From Archivesica marissinica (lineage: Eukaryota > Mollusca > Bivalvia > Venerida > Vesicomyidae): a stretch of 64,000 nucleotides of DNA. Position numbers and translations under genes: made by a program. Shown piece by piece: positions 35,142 through 45,789 of this stretch (positions within the stretch are counted from its first letter, which is position 1; every line of letters begins with the position of its first letter). Below the pieces are notes generated by a model, which searched no databases, was not told the origin of the DNA, and saw only the letters and a program-made list of their open reading frames with translations. The DNA is taken from the NCBI GenBank assembly GCA_014843695.1, contig CM026393.1:8682740-8746739 (forward strand), given 5' to 3'.

Positions 35142-35630
35142 GTTAATCGACACAATGTCTGGCTACTTTATAGCATAAATACCGGGGTTACATTTACAAT
35201 ATCCTCATTTTTATAAACCGCAACATGCAGTGCGACAGTTAATCGACACAATGTCTGGCTGCTATATTGCATAAATACCGGGATTACATGTGTGTTTTAC
35301 GTTTATTTATCATCGCTACCGGTTGCCCATATGAGCGACGCCTCCTGAAGAGATTAGTCAATTTAGATTTTGGAGGATAGTGCATGATACAGACAGAGAT
35401 CCATTCCAGAGGCTCCTCTGGTTCTTTTACGTGCACAGTGTAAAGCACCGACACGAGATCTCGGTTTAACGTCCCTTAATTTTATTAGGGTCAGATGGGG
35501 GGTCGAACCTGTGATCCCTGGATTACCAGTCCAGCGTGTTACCACTGGACTACAGATCCATCTGTCCGGGATTACATTTACAATATCCTCATTTTTATAA
35601 AACGCAACACACAGTGTGACAGTTTACTAC
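35142..35630. repeat. Tandem duplication of exon 3 flank, split by a SINE
   Basis: The segment from GTTAATCGACACAATGTCTG to ACAGTGTGACAG (about 85 bp) is present twice. The second copy is interrupted by the SINE at 35290-35565. Confidence 0.8.
35290..35565 (-). repeat. tRNA-SINE family C with 12-bp target duplication
   Basis: On the minus strand the head is TGTAGTCCAGTGGTAACACG with GGTTCGACCC, and the body ends in plus TTACGTTTATTTATCATCGC. CCGGGATTACAT at 35278-35289 and 35566-35577 is the target-site duplication. Confidence 0.88.
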
Positions 35631-35775
35631 CTCTTTTTCACAGTTTCTAATTGATCCTCCATTTCATCCAGCTTCTCCGACTGTTTATCCTGCTTACGTG
35701 TGATGTGTACGAAGTATGGCATCTTGGAAATACATCCATCTTTTGTGCTGGTCAGATCTTCACTATACACAGCAT
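35631..35775 (-). CDS. Exon 3 of the coiled-coil gene
   Basis: The acceptor is ATTCTAG and the donor is AAGAG|GTAGTA; 145 nt, phase 1 in and phase 2 out. It begins DAVYSEDLTSTKDGC and ends with a heptad-like Lys/Glu-rich stretch (KLDEMEDQLETVKK), the start of the coiled coil. The intron sequence just left of the donor is tandemly duplicated and carries a SINE insertion. Confidence 0.88.
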
Positions 35776-36018
35776 CTAGAATATAACACAACGCTGTCAC
35801 ATAATGGCCCTGTGTTCCACACCAGGGCAGAGCTCCTGCTGGCTGGCGATCGACAGTTTCGCAATTGGCGAAAAGAGATACGACTTGGGGGCATAGCTTG
35901 AGCTCGATATATGTGTAGGCATCATTAGGATGGGGGGTGTGGGGGGAATTTGAAAGTCTATAATCGCAGTAGCTGCATTCTGAGGCATTTTAAGGAAAGC
36001 TTAGAATAGATGAGAAAT

Positions 36019-36263
36019 AAATTTAAGTTTAAACTTTATTTATTTTACAACGATTGCAAAGCAAGTTCTAACAACTTATTAACCACTCTCGTTAGCGCGG
36101 ATGAAAGCATAAATGTGGTCATTCGTGTGGGAGGAAACCGGAGTACCCGGATAAAACCCACCTGTCCGATCTGGCAACCACCGTACCATCTCACATACTT
36201 CCCTGTTCGAGGATCGAACCCGGGTTGCATTGGTGAGCTAACCACTGCGCTAATCGGACATTA
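36019..36263 (-). repeat. SINE family B with 9-bp target duplication
   Basis: It is a full copy on the minus strand (TTAGCGCAGTGGTTAGCTCA, GGTTCGATCC, tail plus AGTTTAAACTTTATTTATTT). ATGAGAAAT at 36010-36018 and 36264-36272 flanks it. Confidence 0.87.
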
Positions 36264-36580
36264 ATGAGAAATGATTGGGAACATATTTGTGCAGTTCTGA
36301 AAATCTACTATTATTAATTAAAAAGTAGTGAAATACCAACTTATTTTCAAATATGACAGGATTGCTGCATATCATACACCCCTTACCCTGCATTTTTTAT
36401 TGCATTTTTCGCATTTTCAATTTTTTAATTAAGGGGGCTACGCCACTGACATCTGGTATTTACAGGGTTTCTTATTGTCTGGTATTTACAGGGTTTCTTA
36501 TTGTCTGACAGCTCCTTGACAGATATGAGCAGAAATGACGGAAGTGAGGGCAAGTTTGGTCAAACTCACATGGCTGCAAC

Positions 36581-36912
36581 TATCCCACCTTCCTAGAGGT
36601 TACTACCCACCCTTCATAGAGGTTATTACTCAAGCTTTATAGAGGTTGCTACCCCACTTTCATAGAGGTTTCTACCCCACCTTCATAGAGGTTATTACTC
36701 AAGCTTTGTAGAGGTTACTACCCCACTTTCATAGAGGTTACGACCCCACATTCATAGAGGTTACTACCCCACCTTCATAGAGGTTATTACTCAAGCTTTA
36801 TAGAGGTTACTACCCCACCTTCATAGAGGTTATTACTCAAGCTTTATAGAGGTTACTACCCCACTTTCATAGAGGTTACTACCCCACATTCATAGAGGTT
36901 ACTACCCCACCT
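36581..36912. repeat. Minisatellite, about 23-bp unit
   Basis: About 14 copies contain CATAGAGGTTACTACCCCAC, mixed with TTATTACTCAAGCTT variants in a repeated order. Confidence 0.92.
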
Positions 36913-36914
36913 GA

Positions 36915-37025
36915 ATGTGTCTATTTACGTGTCTAGTCTAAGGACACCGCCCCCGTTGTTATGACTGGGCTCAATCTCACAACCTCTCTGTAACACGCTG
37001 GTCACTGTATCCACTACACCACGGA
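36915..37025 (-). repeat. SINE family A, 3'-truncated copy
   Basis: On the minus strand CCGTGGTGTAGTGGATACAG and GAGGTTGTGAGATTGAGCCC give a good tRNA-like head, followed by GGGGGCGGTGTCCTTAGACT. The body is lost. Confidence 0.68.
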
Positions 37026-37154
37026 GGCTCCACACCATTAAAATCGTGCACTACAAGGTAGATAATGAATCAAGGGGAAAGTACTTTCTCTGAGACAGAC
37101 TTGATATACACAACACAGTTAACCCTTACTCTTATAACCAAGTTGTTACAATTT

Positions 37155-37255
37155 ATTTTCGGAGTAGTTGGGAGAGTGGTTCAGAGATTGAACGCTGGAC
37201 TACGAATCCAAGGATTGCATGTTCGATCTGACCCTAATAATATTAAGTTTTCAGA
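37155..37255 (+). repeat. SINE family C head fragment
   Basis: GGACTACGAATCCAAGGATT and GTTCGATCTGACCCTAATAA match the tRNA-like head of family C in opposite orientation. The body is replaced by a short 18-bp array. Confidence 0.6.
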
Positions 37256-37261
37256 TTGTAC

Positions 37262-37340
37262 GTCACGCCGATTAACTAGGAGACGCCGATTAACTAGGAG
37301 ACGCCGATTAACTAGGAGACGCCGATTAACCAGGAGGCGA
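37262..37340. repeat. Short tandem repeat, 18-bp unit, four copies
   Basis: CGCCGATTAACTAGGAGA is repeated four times, starting immediately at the truncated SINE. Confidence 0.92.
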
Positions 37341-37375
37341 TGATAAATATGTAAAAAAAAAAAGAAGATGGATAT

Positions 37376-39512
37376 GGGGAGATGGATACAGACTGACCGT
37401 ATTGCTGTACTATTTACCAGAAATGGATACAGACTGACCGTATTGCCATACTGTTTAGCAGAGATGGATACAGACTGACTGTATTGCCGTACTGTTTAGC
37501 AGAGATGGATACAGACTGACTGTATTGCTGTACTGTTTAGCAGAAATGGATACAGACTGACCGTATTGCCATACTGTTTAGCAGAGATGGATACAGACTG
37601 ACCGTATTGCCGTACTGTTTAGCAGAGATGGATACAGACTAACCGTATTGCCATACTGTTTAGCAGAGATGGATACAGACTGACCGTATTGCTGTACTGT
37701 TTACCAGGGATGGATACAGACTGACTGTATTGCCGTACTGTTTAGCAGAGATGGATACAGAGTGACCGTATTGCCGTACTGTTTAGCAGAGATGGATACA
37801 GACTGACCGTATTGCTGTACTGTTTAACAGAGATGGATACAGAGTGACCGTATTGCCATACTGTTTAGCAGAGATGGATACAGACTGACCGTATTGCCGT
37901 ACTGTTTAGCAGAGATGGATACAGACTGACCGTATTGCTGTACTGTTTAGCAGAGATGGATACAGACTGACTGTATTGCTGTACTGTTTAGCAGAGATGG
38001 ATACAGACTGACCGTATTGCTGTACTGTTTAGCAGAGATGGATACAGAGTGACCATATTGCCGTACTGTTTAGCAGAGATGGATACAGAGTGACCGTATT
38101 GCTGTACTGTTTACCAGGGATGGATACAGACTGACCGTATTGCCGTACTGTTTAGCAGAGATGGATACAGACTGACCGTATTGCCGTACTGTTTAGCAGA
38201 GATGGATACAGACTGACCGTATTGCCGTACTGTTTAGCAGAGGTGGATACAGACTGACCGTATTGCCGTACTGTTTAGCAGAGATGGATACAGACTGACC
38301 GTATTGCTGTACTGTTTAGCAGAGATGGATACAGACTGACTGTATTGCTGTACTGTTTAGCAGAGATGGATACAGACTGACCGTATTGCTGTACTGTTTA
38401 CCAGGGATGGATACAGACTGACCGTATTGCTGTACTGTTTAGCAGAGATGGATACAGACTGACTGTATTGCTGTACTGTTTAGCAGAGATGGATACAGAC
38501 TGACCGTATTGCCATACTGTTTACCAGAGATGGATACAGACTGACCGTATTGCCGTACTGTTTAGCAGAGATGGATACAGACTGACCGTATTGCCATACT
38601 GTTTAGCAGAGATGGATACAGAGTGACCGTATTGCTGTACTGTTTACCAGGGATGGATACAGACTGACCGTATTGCCGTACTGTTTAGCAGAGATGGATA
38701 CAGACTGACCGTATTGCCGTACTGTTTAGCAGAGATGGATAAAGAGTGACCGTATTGCCGTACTGTTTAGCAGAGATGGATACAGACTGACCGTATTGCT
38801 GTACTGTTTAGCAGAGATGGATACAGAGTGACCGTATTGCCATACTGTTTAGCAGAGATGGATACAGACTGACCGTATTGCCGTACTGTTTAGCAGAGAT
38901 GGATACAGACTGACCGTATTGCTGTACTGTTTAGCAGAGATGGATACAGACTGACTGTATTGCTGTACTGTTTAGCAGAGATGGATACAGACTGACCGTA
39001 TTGCTGTACTGTTTAGCAGAGATGGATACAGACTGACCGTATTGCTGTACTGTTTAGCAGAGATGGATACAGAGTGACCGTATTGCCGTACTGTTTAGCA
39101 GAGATGGATACAGACTGACCGTATTGCTGTACTGTTTAGCAGAGATGGATACAGAGTGACCGTATTGCCATACTGTTTAGCAGAGATGGATACAGACTGA
39201 CCGTATTGCCGTACTGTTTAGCAGAGATGGATACAGACTGACCGTATTGCTGTACTGTTTAGCAGAGATGGATACAGACTGACTGTATTGCTGTACTGTT
39301 TAGCAGAGATGGATACAGACTGACCGTATTGCTGTACTGTTTAGCAGAGATGGATACAGACTGACCGTATTGCTGTACTGTTTAGCAGAGATGGATACAG
39401 AGTGACCGTATTGCCGTACTGTTTAGCAGAGATGGATACAGACTGACCGTATTGCCGTACTGTTTAGCAGAGATGGATACAGAGTGACCGTATTGCCATA
39501 CTGCTTAGCAGA
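37376..39512. repeat. Minisatellite, 41-bp unit with 8-unit higher order
   Basis: About 52 copies contain AGATGGATACAGACTGACCG and TATTGCCGTACTGTTTAGCA. The rare GAGTGACCGTATTGCCATAC variant recurs at 37842, 38826 and 39154: spacings 984 and 328 bp, exactly 24 and 8 units. Confidence 0.98.
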
Positions 39513-39717
39513 GTACTCCACTTTTGTAAGACTGACGAGGGTGCTAAATAATAGATAGGTATTCAATACATGTTCTGGCTATGGGTTGACATGAACATAT
39601 CTTGCACGCCAGTAAATACATAAATACAGTCTTAATTATTTGTTAATTAATACAGATCCGTAGAAGAAATAATCAGCATGTACATATATGAACGCAATCT
39701 TAGAAAAAGAAACTGCA

Positions 39718-41195
39718 CGGGGTAATATATTCACCCGGTCTATCTCTGACAGTCGCTGTAATATATTCACCCGGTCTATCTCTGACAGTCGCTGTAATAT
39801 ATTCACCCGGTCTATCTCTGACAGTCGCTGTAATATATTCACCCGGTCTATCTCTAACAGTCGCTGTAATATATTCACCTGGTCTATCTCAGACTATATT
39901 CACCCGGTCTATCTCTGACTATATTCACCCGGTCTATCTCTGACTATATTCACCTGGTCTATCTCTGACTATATTCACCCGGTCTATCTCAGACTATATT
40001 CACCCGGTCTATCTCTGATTATATTCACAGTCTATCTCCGACTGCACAGGGTAATATATTCACCCGGTCTATCTCCGACTGACTGCACGGGGTAATATAT
40101 TCACACGGTCTATCTCAGACTATATTCACCCGGTCTATCTCTGACTATATTCACCCGGTCTATCACTGACTGCCGCTGTAATATATTCACCCGGTCTACC
40201 TCTGACAGTCGCTGTAATATATTCACCCGGTCTATCTCTGACTGCTGCTGTAATATATTCACCCAGTCTATCTCAGACTATATTCACCCGGTCTATCTCT
40301 GACTGCTGCTGTAATATATTCACCGATCTATCTCTGACTGCTGCTGTAATATATTCACCCGGTCTATCTCTGACTGCTGCTGTAATATATTCACCCGGTA
40401 TATCTCTGACTGCTGCTGTAATATATTCACCCGGTCTATCTCTGACTGCTGCTGTAATATATTCACCCGGTCTATCTCTGACTGCTGCTGTAATATATTC
40501 ACCCGGTCTATCTCTTTCTGCTGCTGTAATATATTCACCCGGTCTATCTCTGACTGCTGCTGTAATATATTCACCCGGTCTATCTCTGACTACTGCTGTA
40601 ATATATTCACCCGGTCTATCTCTGACAGTCGCTGTAATATATTCACCCGGTCTATCTCTGACTGCTGCTGTAATATATTCACCCGGTCTATCTCTGACTG
40701 CTGCTGTAATATATTCACCCGGTCTATCTCTGACTATATTCACCCGGTCTATCTCTGACTGCTGCTGTAATATATTCACTCGGTCTATCTCTGACTGCTG
40801 CTGTAATATATTCACCCGGTCTATCTCTGACAGTCGCTGTAATATATTCACCCGGTCTATCTCTGACAGTCGCTGTAATATATTCACCCGGTCTATCTCT
40901 GACTGCTGCTGTAATATATTCACCCGGTCTATCTCTGACTGCTGCTGTAATATATTCACCCGGTCTATCTCTGACTATATTCACCCGGTCTATCTCTGAC
41001 TGCCGCTGTAATATATTCACCCGGTCTATCTCTGACAGTCGCTGTAATATATTCACCCGGTCTACCTCTGACAGTCGCTGTAATATATTCACCCGGTCTA
41101 TCTCTGACTGCACAGGGTAATATATTCACCCGGTCTACCTCTGACAGTCGCTGTAATATATTCACCCGGTCTATCTCCGACAGTCGCTGTGGCAC
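39718..41195. repeat. Minisatellite, about 36-bp unit with short form
   Basis: Units contain TAATATATTCACCCGGTCTA and TCTCTGACTGCTGCTG (or ACAGTCGCTG). A shorter form (TATATTCACCCGGTCTATCT) lacks the middle. Variant blocks are interleaved. Confidence 0.96.
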
Positions 41196-41218
41196 AAATT
41201 CTTGCGTAAGTGACAGTA

Positions 41219-41385
41219 GGAGACACACAGATTACAGCAGCCCTCATAGCCCTCTAAACATCCAATTATAATACTAGCAATAGGTTAGTACTGTAGGAGA
41301 CACACAGATTACAGCAGCCCTCATAGCCCTCATAGCCCTCTAAACATCCAATTATAATACTAGCAATAGGTTAGTACAGTCTACA
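41219..41385. repeat. Two-copy tandem duplication, about 80 bp
   Basis: GACACACAGATTACAGCAGC through TAGCAATAGGTTAGTAC occurs twice. The second copy has an extra CATAGCCCT insertion. Confidence 0.92.
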
Positions 41386-41571
41386 TCCGTTATGTCGAAT
41401 TCCGTCAGACCGAAAAAAATACTTCGACATAACCGAAGATTGACTTAACGAAATTCTCTATAAACGGAGCTAGTTATATGTAAAATGATAGTGTCTGAAA
41501 CGGGACTTCAGACTTCGAGATAACCGGAGAATTCGACATAACCGACTTTGACATAACGGATGTAGGCTGTA
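41375..41571. mobile_element. MITE with pogo-like TIRs and TA target
   Basis: The left end TACAGTCTACATCCGTTATG matches the inverted right end TACAGCCTACATCCGTTATG. The element is 197 bp and internally palindromic (TTCGACATAACCG). A half copy lies at 50691-50799. Confidence 0.8.
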
Positions 41572-41671
41572 TATATATTTAATTTATTTTAAACATCTTA
41601 GAAAATTTAGTTGCTGAAATGCATTTATGCGGTGACGACATAAACAAAATCATATAGTAATAGTGCTAATT

Positions 41672-41885
41672 AACCTTTTGCACGCTAGCGGCAGATAAAA
41701 TTACTTTTGCAGACAGCATAGAGCCAGATCAGATGGCACATTCTGTGCCATCTGATCAGGCTCTGTGCTGTTTGCTATCGGATGGTGGAGCTAAAACATT
41801 TGTCTGAATAGCAAACAACATAGATCCTTATCTGGATCTATGTTGTTTGCAAATGTGATTTTATTCACTCAGCATGCAAAGGGTT
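41672..41885. mobile_element. Hairpin MITE, family M
   Basis: The ends AACCTTTTGCACGCTAGCGG and, inverted, AACCCTTTGCATGCTGAGTG are TIRs. Two internal hairpins are centred on CACATTCTGTGCC and on AACATAGATCCTTATCTGGATC. Confidence 0.75.
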
Positions 41886-42155
41886 GGTCCGTGGTCGAGT
41901 GGTTAAGGTCGCTGACTTGTATACCACTGTAACCTATCATCACTGATGGTCAAGGGTTCGAGCCCCGCTCAGACCGTGTCTCATTTATATGAAAAAGTTG
42001 GCAGTTTCTTACGGAGGTTGGTGCACCCAAGTACTGGTTAACCGCTGGAGCCTGCCCAGGAAAGATATTGTTAGGTAAACTGCCCGCCGGCGATATAGCC
42101 CAAAATGGTGCTGATGCAGGCGTAAAACCCGAAATATAAATAAATAAAATGCAAA
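41885..42155 (+). repeat. tRNA-SINE family G
   Basis: GTCCGTGGTCGAGTGGTTAA and GGGTTCGAGCCCCG form a convincing box A/box B head, but the anticodon region is oversized. The body runs to an AAATATAAATAAATAAA tail 19 bp from the exon 2 donor. Confidence 0.75.
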
Positions 42156-42173
42156 GGGTTGATATGTATTTAC

Positions 42174-42332
42174 CATACATGTCATCTCTCAGTTTCTTCA
42201 AGATTCTCGTGTACACCCCTAAGTTTGGAATTAAAGCATCAAAGGCCTGGAACGCTACCAGCATTTTCTCCTCATCTGGTCCTGTCTTGCCTTGTGCCAT
42301 ATGCTCCACACATAACAGTTCATAGCGATTCA
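42174..42332 (-). CDS. Exon 2 of the coiled-coil gene
   Basis: The acceptor is TATTGCAG and the donor is ATG|GTAAAT; 159 nt, phase 1 to phase 1. It begins VNRYELLCVEHMAQGK and contains LIPNLGVYTRILKKLRDDMY. It is highly protein-like, helical and without low-complexity sequence, so it is probably the most conserved part of the protein and a good search query. Confidence 0.88.
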
Positions 42333-42470
42333 CTGCAATAGAAAATACCCACTGGATATTCCTCAACCATATGTAATTTATTCTACCGTCATGAGTAATA
42401 ATGGCAAAAACGGACGGTCAGTGACTAATAAACATTTTGTGACATCATAACGCTGTGACATCATAGAACG

Positions 42471-42623
42471 TCAGGCCTGGAGGTTATAAAACTGTTCTCC
42501 AATCAAAGATTCAGTCTCAAGCTTCTGATTGGTTCAGTTAAGTGTAAATATCAGACTCAACCAATCATATCACTTGAGCTTGAGTTTGAGATTTAAGTAA
42601 AGTGTTATATCCTCCGACCCTGA
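42471..42623. mobile_element. Foldback (palindromic) element in intron 1
   Basis: TCAGGCCTGGAGGTTATAAA ... CTGATTGGTTCAG is inverted in the right half (GACTCAACCAATCA ... TATATCCTCCGACCCTGA). Arms are about 65 bp with mismatches and a short centre. Confidence 0.65.
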
Positions 42624-42624
42624 A

Positions 42625-43160
42625 GATCAACCGGGTTACAACACAATGGTTAGTACTGGTTATCTGCTTAAGTTGTCTAAATGTGCCTACACAAAAAATA
42701 GGCTTTCACATGAATGGAAAAGAAAACAAAAATTGATTGCAGTGATTACGTGTATGAATAAGTAATCAATCACTACCATACCCTCATCATCATCATCATC
42801 TGTAGTAATTCACTCACTCTGTCTAGATTTTCATTCACGGTTTGTCAATAATAATAGTTGAATACAAGTTTTCTCACATAACCTAATTGGCATGGGTCAA
42901 TATTCACTAATTGACACTTTAAAGTCTTTATAATTAAGTTCATTATCACCATAGTTGTTACTACATATTAAACTGTATAATGGATCCAGCAGGTGTCATA
43001 CCAAAATAGAACAAATCACTAGATAGACGAACCGGTAGGTAGACGATACGTCCACCCACCATTCATAACTGTCCGAAATAATATTATCCGAAATACCTGC
43101 ATTCAGAGGCAATACATCTTGTGAAAAATTGTCTTTTCCGCTAACCCCGAAACAAAAGAT
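42625..43160. other. Intron 1, remainder
   Basis: AT-rich unique sequence with a CATCATCATCATC microsatellite near 42786. No further exon is supported. Confidence 0.5.
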
Positions 43161-43166
43161 ACATAC

Positions 43167-43224
43167 CTGGCGAATGACCATCAAGAACACTTGCTTCTCT
43201 CCTTACTCTACTCGGCTTACTCAT
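43167..43224 (-). CDS. Exon 1 (start codon) of the coiled-coil gene
   Basis: It reads MSKPSRVRREASVLDGHSP and ends CCAG|GTATGT, phase 1. This is the only ATG upstream of exon 2 that gives an open, phase-matched join. The N terminus is basic. The transcription start and 5' UTR were not identified, and an additional upstream coding exon is possible but not needed. Confidence 0.7.
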
Positions 43225-43528
43225 GTTAATTAAATTATTAAATTAAATAATGTTGCTATGCAAGCTTTCGCAGGTGCGAGTCAGAACTAAAGTTCCTCCC
43301 ATAATCCGTACCGTACCGCCATATCGGGTCTTCATCTCCAGGGCTAAATAAGGACCGTATAGTTGTGTCGGTTGTACAAACTACATGTAATATTGAATTA
43401 ATAAGAACGTGATTGTACCACACTACTATTGTCACAACATAGTCCTTATATTTAAATTCAATCATAGACACAACAGTTTTCGATAAGGTATATAGCTAAG
43501 AGCTAAAATAAATTTGTATAAACACAGG

Positions 43529-43671
43529 AACTTGAAATTGTATCCATAAGCCACCAATGGTGTCGTACCTCTATCCTAGGACACCCCCTCTATTAACCAA
43601 CGGTCTTGTACCTCTATCCTAGGATAGAGGTACGAGACCGTTGGTGGCTTATGGATAACATTTCAAGTTCC
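43529..43671. mobile_element. Long inverted repeat (foldback) upstream of the coiled-coil gene
   Basis: The left arm 43529-43581 (AACTTGAAATTGTATCCATA ...) pairs with the right arm ending CTTATGGATAACATTTCAAG. Inside, ACCAACGGTCTTGTACCTCT and its inverted copy form a second perfect-looking palindrome centred at 43620. Confidence 0.8.
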
Positions 43672-43876
43672 AGTGGTATAAACTATCAACAACACGCTTT
43701 ACTAGTAGGAACACACAACCACTATCACACACTGAGCTAACTTCAGTATTACGTTAATGTGCATCCCTGATCATTCCAATAAATGTAGATGGTTAATAGT
43801 TATATTTTTAATAAACCATCCTCTGAAATATATTGTGTTATGTTGTTATTTACACAAAGTCATCAGACACTGCAAC

Positions 43877-43935
43877 ATGGTGTGTGTGTGTGTGTGTGCG
43901 TGCGTGCGTCGCGCGCGCATGCGTGTGTGTGTTGT
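43877..43935. repeat. GT/GC microsatellite
   Basis: TGTGTGTG runs into CGTGCGTGCGTCGCGCGCGC and back to GTGTGTG. It is directly left of a truncated SINE. Confidence 0.9.
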
Positions 43936-44122
43936 TGTTTTTACGTTTATTTATCGTCGCTACCGGTTGCCCATATGAGCGACGCCTCCTGAAGAGATTA
44001 GTCATTTTAGATTGTTGGAGGATAGTGCAATGATACAGACAGAAACACATCCCAGAGTCTCCTCTGGTTCTTTTACGTGCGCGGTGTAAAGCACCGACAC
44101 GAGACCTCGGTTTAAAGTCATC
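43936..44122 (-). repeat. SINE family C, head-truncated copy
   Basis: It matches the body of 45310-45608 (ATCGTCGCTACCGGTTGCCC, GAAGAGATTAGTCATTTTAG, CACCGACACGAGACCTCGGT) but stops before the tRNA-like head. Confidence 0.82.
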
Positions 44123-44364
44123 TGGAAGATAGATGAAATTAGATGTTTGTTGTTATTTCTTAGCTTGGGTTACAGTCGATTTTTTATTAATTTACTTCTG
44201 GCAAAATGACACCAGAAACTCAATACGGTCCAATTAATGAGCTCGGTATTAAAACATATTTATATGACTGACCAGCCGAAATATACCAACGCCTGTTCCC
44301 AGGCTAGTTATTTCTTAGAACATAACAGTTATAAAAAAAAATCTCGGGGTTATTTTCTAAATAT

Positions 44365-45185
44365 ATGCATGAGGTTTTGACCGGACAGGGTTTGACAGGA
44401 GTTTATTTTGACCGGACGGGGTTTGACAGGAGGGGGTTTTGACCGGATGGGGTTTGACAGGCGGTTTATTGACTGGATGGGATTTGACAGGAAGGGTTTT
44501 TGACTGGACGGGGTTTGACAGGAGGTTTTTTTGACTGGACAGGATTTGACAGGAAGGTTTTTTGACCGGACGGGGTTTGACAGGAGGGGGTTTTGACCGG
44601 ACGGGGTTTGACACGAGGGTTTTTGACTGGACGGGATTTAACAGGAAGGTTTTTTGACCGGACGGGGTTTGACAGGAGGTTTTTTGACTGGACGGGGTTT
44701 GACAGGAGGGTTTTTGACTGGACGGGGTTTGACAGGAGGGTTTTTGACTGGACGGGTTTGACAGGGGTTTTTTGACCGGACGGGGTTTGACAGGAGGTTT
44801 ATTGACTGGACGGGGTTTGACAGGAGGTTTATTGACTGGACGGGGTTTGACAGGAGGTTTATTGACTGGACGGGGTTTGACAGGAGGTTTATTGACTGGA
44901 CGGGGTTTGACAGGAGGTTTATTGACTGGACGGGGTTTGACAGGAGGTTTATTGACTGGACGGGGTTTGACAGGAGGTTTATTGACTGGACGGGGTTTGA
45001 CAGGTTTATTGACTGGACGGTTTTTTTTGACTGGACGGGGTTTGACAGGAGGGTTTTTTGACTGGATGGGGTTTGACAGGAGGGTTTTTTGACTGGACGG
45101 GGTTTGACAGGAGGGGGTTTTGACTGGACGGGGTTTGACAGGAGGGTTTTTTGACTGGACGGGGTTTGACAGGAGGGGTTTTGAG
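44365..45185. repeat. Minisatellite, 30-bp unit
   Basis: About 27 copies contain TGACTGGACGGGGTTTGACA and GGAGGTTTAT. The seven central copies (44790-45000) are identical and the flanks vary in T-run length. Confidence 0.97.
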
Positions 45186-45309
45186 TGGAAAGGATCTAAG
45201 TGTTTACAGGAGTGGGTTTTAACATAGGGCGGTTGATTGGTGGGTTTTTGAGATACGTTTTTGACCGGAATGCATTTTGGTCGGTTACCACAATACTACA
45301 AGCAACATT

Positions 45310-45608
45310 GTGTGTGTTTACGTTTATTTATCGTCGCTACCGGTTGCCCATATGAGCTACGCCTCCTGAAGAGATTAGTTATTTTAGATTTTGGAGGATA
45401 GTGCAATGATACAGACAGAGACCCATTCCAAAGTCTCCTCTGGTTCTTTTACGTGCACGGTGTAAAGCACCGACACGAGACCTCGGTTTAACGTCCCATC
45501 TGAAAGACTGTTAACTGTATTAGGGTCAGACGGGGGATCGAACCTGCGATCTCTGGATTACCAGTCCAGCATGTTACCACTGGACTACATATCCGTCTGT
45601 TACACACG
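45310..45608 (-). repeat. SINE family C, full copy with 9-bp target duplication
   Basis: The minus-strand head ATGTAGTCCAGTGGTAACAT, GGTTCGATCC and whole body are present. AGCAACATT at 45301-45309 and 45609-45617 is the target duplication. Confidence 0.88.
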
Positions 45609-45789
45609 AGCAACATTCGTAAAAATAGTTCAATATATATGACAAATTTAACCGTTTTGACGGAGTGCTACAAATACTTTTCGGAATATCATTGTTTGAA
45701 AATTAAAACTGTTTGTTGTTAAGACAAACAAAAACATTGAAACCAGAATAAAACAAAGTTATCTTCTCAGAAGAAGTTACAATGTACCA

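Larger units (their letters stand above)
833..43224 (-). other. Gene model: uncharacterised acidic coiled-coil protein with zinc-ribbon-like motif, 16 exons, 3' end missing
   Basis: Sixteen minus-strand exons (listed separately) join into 1740 nt, 580 codons, without a stop. Every junction has GT at the donor and AG at the acceptor, and every phase pair matches (1,1,2,2,0,1,0,1,0,2,1,1,0,2,0,0). The predicted protein has a short basic N terminus, a conserved-looking segment (residues about 20-110), a Lys/Glu-rich coiled coil (about 108-215), more helical acidic segments (240-345), an Asp/Glu tract (about 415-421), and Cys/His pairs at 456/459, 466/468 and 483/485 that could bind zinc. Residues 510-558 are Ser/Gly-rich and probably disordered. 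No signal peptide or membrane segment is visible. I do not recognise the family; the overall look is of a cytoplasmic or ciliary structural protein, which is inference only. The gene continues left of the window. A further exon between exons 15 and 16 (both phase 0) cannot be excluded. Confidence 0.85.

Noticed and set aside
34953..35216. 87-codon plus-strand ORF
   Set aside because: It covers the palindromic MITE and the duplicated exon 3 flank, so there is no reason to call it a gene.
36010..36264. Small ORFs on both strands (84 and 66 codons)
   Set aside because: They lie entirely within a SINE family B copy; the same peptides recur in the other copies.
41885..41980. tRNA gene
   Set aside because: Boxes A and B are good, but the anticodon/variable region is too long and a SINE body with an A-rich tail follows. 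It is a tRNA-derived SINE head.
43757..44050. Overlapping 60-70-codon ORFs
   Set aside because: They arise from the GT/GC microsatellite and the SINE family C body.
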